NCBI GenBank assembly: GCA_023135545.1
Contig: JAGLSY010000237.1
Location: 1 to 5,774, forward strand
Direction: 5' to 3'
DNA length: 5,774 nt
Source: Thermoplasmata archaeon
Lineage (GTDB): Archaea > Thermoplasmatota > Thermoplasmata > SG8-5 > JAGLSY01
The notes under the pieces were generated by a model. The model ran no database searches and was not told the origin of the DNA. It was given only the letters and a program-made list of their open reading frames with translations. Position 1 is the stretch's first letter. The number at the start of each line of letters is the position of its first letter. Of the stretch, positions 4,221 through 5,774 are shown piece by piece. A program made the translations under genes and the position numbers.

Positions 4221-5774
4221 TCAGCAGCCGGTTCCATAACCACCGGTCCAGTCACCCAGCCCGCCCGCCCTATGGCATCCGGTCTCATATGTATTGTCTC
4301 CTGATAGAGGGCCAAATATTCCAGCTACATTTGGGCTTGTCTTCGGGTAGCACCATATTGAACCATCCACATGCTGCACCGAGCCATAAGGTCTCCACCA
4401 CTGATTTTCATTTGCAGTGCCAAATGTATCATATCTCCAGTGGCATTCCTGGCATGGCGTCACATCGTTTCCATCATGCCAATAAAAATTATCCGCATCA
4501 CTGTGCTGGGTTGTTAGTCTATGTGCATTTGTATTGGGCTTATCAGTGCCAGCCATGTCAGTAGGTTTGTCCCAGCCATAGTGGCAGCTCCCACAGTTAA
4601 CTGTGGTTCTGGTGGTATCGGTCCATCGTGGCTTGACCGTGTGATAATCATTGGCAGGAAGGCCATCGAATATTCCGGTGCCGCTCCAATCTGGAAAGCC
4701 ATCATCTGCATCATTCAGGACCCCATCGCTATGGCACCATATTCCATAACACTCCTTGTTAGTAGAATCCCAGGCTCCCGGGTCTGAGCCAATGGTTGAA
4801 TTAAAGAAGGCAGCTACTCCATTGACACTTCCGTCGAAAGCAACATCAAATACCATATCCACGTGGGAGATGGTCCCGTATGTTCCATAGCCAGCTGTAG
4901 GGGCGGTTGTGGAATTATGGCATTCCGAACAATCATAATCATACCATGTGTTCCAATCGAAATACCAGAATATCAGTTCATCTGCCGCCGGCTCAAGCAC
5001 CTCGTCCGTGTCGGTGATCGAGTCTCCGGTGGCCTTGCCAGCGGCACCCACGTACACCAGGGCTTCCTCGAATCCGGAGAATTCTCCAGTGATGCCGACA
5101 TCGCCCGCTGCCTGGACGCCCGTATCCCACCAGCAATCGTACACTTCATCGTGATCCGAGTCTAGGTACATGATGACATCATCTATCATCTGGGTTCCGG
5201 CATTTCCATCGGCAATATCCTGGGCCGTGCCTATGTACAGTAATATATCATCATCGGCAACATCAAATGTGCCGTCATTGTCCATGTCCACCTCGTAATA
5301 TATGTCCTCGTTCCGGTCCCAGACACCGTTGGCCGTTATACTATCGTAGAAATAGACATTGTCATTGGCCGTGAAATCCCTCAGATCGGCCGTGCCGGAT
5401 GTGTAAACGTTATCAGGAGATTGCGGTGGATTCGCACCCTGGTTATTTCCGCCGTTCAGAATACCGTAGTCAAGCATCCGATTGCCGTTCAGGTCCTGAA
5501 GTATGGCTTCCCCAACATCATAATCACTGTCCTGCCAGCCAAAGGGAGGTGTGATGTCTGCAGGATTTCCTGTATTATCAGCCCAGAATAGGTCTCTGGT
5601 GGGATATAACCCGTCCCAGTTCCTCACGTGCTTCAGATGGACATAAGAGTTGCCTGTTGTTGTGCCGCCCAGCTCCCTGTCCGTGCCAGGGTCGTAGTTG
5701 GGCATTCCATGGCATTCTCCGCATGTTATAGGTGTACCGGAATTCCAGGCCGGGGTGTTGTAGGTTATGAAGCC
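4221..5774 (-). CDS. Multiheme c-type cytochrome with CxxxxCH/CXXCH modules and calcium-loop-like repeats (5' end outside window)
   Basis: Extracytoplasmic electron-transfer protein, partial: the frame runs to the window edge, and upstream of the first ATG (5705) it reads NTPAWNSGTPITCGECHGMP. The signal peptide must lie beyond 5774. Numbering from the codon at 5774, heme sites are CGECH 18-22, CSECH 282-286, CYGIWCH 342-348 (a CX4CH form), CGSCH 394-398 and CQECH 441-445. A further GCH at 499-501 lacks a normally spaced first Cys. CX4CH followed by Trp and CGxCH, with HVD motifs before it, matches the CxxxxCH...CXXCH domain first described in Geobacter sulfurreducens cytochromes. Extra His residues (46, 49, 304, 378, 418, 424, 433, 468) could be distal ligands. 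Between the first two hemes lie about 260 residues rich in Asp/Gly/Asn, with DxDxDGxxD-type loops at 94-102, 163-171 and 205-213. The protein ends in Cys517. It is probably extracellular and anchored or polymeric; redox partner unknown. Confidence 0.9.
   Translation of the reverse strand, partial: GFITYNTPAWNSGTPITCGECHGMPNYDPGTDRELGGTTTGNSYVHLKHVRNWDGLYPTRDLFWADNTGNPADITPPFGWQDSDYDVGEAILQDLNGNRMLDYGILNGGNNQGANPPQSPDNVYTSGTADLRDFTANDNVYFYDSITANGVWDRNEDIYYEVDMDNDGTFDVADDDILLYIGTAQDIADGNAGTQMIDDVIMYLDSDHDEVYDCWWDTGVQAAGDVGITGEFSGFEEALVYVGAAGKATGDSITDTDEVLEPAADELIFWYFDWNTWYDYDCSECHNSTTAPTAGYGTYGTISHVDMVFDVAFDGSVNGVAAFFNSTIGSDPGAWDSTNKECYGIWCHSDGVLNDADDGFPDWSGTGIFDGLPANDYHTVKPRWTDTTRTTVNCGSCHYGWDKPTDMAGTDKPNTNAHRLTTQHSDADNFYWHDGNDVTPCQECHWRYDTFGTANENQWWRPYGSVQHVDGSIWCYPKTSPNVAGIFGPLSGDNTYETGCHRAGGLGDWTGGYGTGC
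4272..4352 (-). other. Degenerate heme site: WCY...GCH with 24 residues between the cysteines
   Basis: The codons for Trp-Cys-Tyr at 4355-4347 and Gly-Cys-His at 4280-4272 belong to the last cytochrome module. In the preceding module the same place holds a CX4CH motif. Here the residue five before the Cys of GCH is Thr (ACA), not Cys. Either heme attaches through one Cys, or through a CX24CH arrangement, or the site is lost. Confidence 0.45.
4440..4454 (-). other. Heme c attachment site CQECH
   Basis: Canonical CXXCH motif opening the last cytochrome module. It is preceded by several His residues (AHRLTTQHSD and WHDG) that could serve as distal ligands, and followed after 22 residues by HVDG, as in the module before it. 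Confidence 0.9.
4581..4595 (-). other. Heme c attachment site CGSCH
   Basis: Canonical CXXCH closing the complete module. It is the second half of the CxxxxCH...CXXCH domain and is preceded by PDWSG and PRW, the tryptophan-bearing spacer expected for this domain. Confidence 0.92.
4731..4751 (-). other. Heme c attachment site of CX4CH type (CYGIWCH)
   Basis: Cys, four residues, then Cys-His. The following SDG matches the CHS.G seen after this motif in Geobacter-type domains. Pairing with CGSCH about 45 residues later supports its being a true heme site and not a chance CH. Confidence 0.8.
4917..4931 (-). other. Heme c attachment site CSECH
   Basis: Canonical CXXCH directly after the second calcium-loop/beta repeat. 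ISHVDMVFDV follows 18 residues later, giving a likely His ligand and the HVD signature of this domain type. Confidence 0.9.
4929..5069 (-). repeat. Second copy of an internal cytochrome repeat
   Basis: Begins EEALVYVGAA, continues through DELIFWYFD and ends WYDYDC at the first Cys of the CSECH heme site. It matches the copy at 5133-5252 in order and spacing, with a few extra residues in the middle. Only the protein pattern is conserved; the DNA is not obviously alike. Confidence 0.5.
5133..5252 (-). repeat. First copy of an internal cytochrome repeat with calcium-type loop
   Basis: Begins DDILLYIGTA, continues DDVIMYLD and ends DEVYDC. It includes the DxDxDxxxD loop at 5136-5162. Its terminal Cys is solitary, with no CH nearby, whereas the Cys at the same place in the second copy opens a heme motif. 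Confidence 0.5.
5262..5288 (-). other. Calcium-binding-type loop DxDxDGxxD
   Basis: DMDNDGTFD fits the EF-hand/dockerin loop pattern exactly. Related loops DLNGNRMLD (5469-5495) and DSDHDEVYD (5136-5162) lie on either side, as in calcium-stabilised extracellular proteins. Calcium binding itself is inferred. Confidence 0.55.
5709..5723 (-). other. Heme c attachment site CGECH at the window edge
   Basis: CGECHGMP is read in the cytochrome frame upstream of its first in-window ATG. The preceding TPAWNSG matches the spacer before a CXXCH in the CxxxxCH...CXXCH domain, so the first half of that domain should lie beyond 5774. It shows that the ATG at 5705 is not the start. Confidence 0.92.

Noticed and set aside
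4289..5165. Overlapping + strand open frames across the cytochrome region
   Set aside because: They lie opposite a 517-codon frame with several CXXCH motifs and have no recognisable domains; they are shadows of the - strand gene.
5703..5705. ATG as the start of the cytochrome
   Set aside because: The frame stays open upstream to the window edge and encodes CGECH with the expected flanking residues; no signal peptide follows this ATG.

Overview
The window most likely comes from an archaeon, perhaps of the Thermoplasmatota/Euryarchaeota type. It encodes a Sec11/S26B-type signal peptidase with a C-terminal membrane anchor. ATA (Ile) and AGG (Arg) codons are used heavily throughout. There is a secreted-type protein densely studded with N-glycosylation sequons, and the short leaders have GGTG/AGGT-like ribosome-binding sites. 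No rRNA or other phylogenetic marker is present, so the lineage is an inference.

Layout. Three genes run left to right on the + strand with short gaps (48 bp, then 26 bp) and are probably co-transcribed. They are: (1) a membrane signal peptidase (22-879); (2) a 593-residue membrane protein with TPRs, two zinc ribbons and about six C-terminal membrane segments (928-2709); (3) a signal-peptide-bearing, single-pass surface protein with a glycosylatable beta-rich ectodomain, an acidic linker and a cytoplasmic helical tail (2736-4154). After a 66-bp AT-rich convergent spacer, a multiheme c-type cytochrome lies on the - strand (4221-5774). It is open at the right edge: the frame continues upstream of its first in-window ATG and carries another CXXCH motif there. 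No gene-free stretch exceeds 300 bases, and I saw no tRNA, rRNA, CRISPR array, IS element or long nucleotide repeat.

How the genes may work together. All four products belong to the cell envelope. The signal peptidase could process exported proteins such as gene 3 and the cytochrome. The tail of gene 3 resembles the short helical module found at the ends of some c-type cytochrome biogenesis (CcmI-like) proteins, which would suit the adjacent cytochrome, but the link is inferential. The most unusual items are a duplicated 12-residue motif bracketing the two zinc ribbons of gene 2, and a cytochrome that mixes CxxxxCH/CXXCH heme modules with calcium-loop-like repeats. The last heme module of that cytochrome appears degenerate and stops at the first Cys of the expected final CXXCH.
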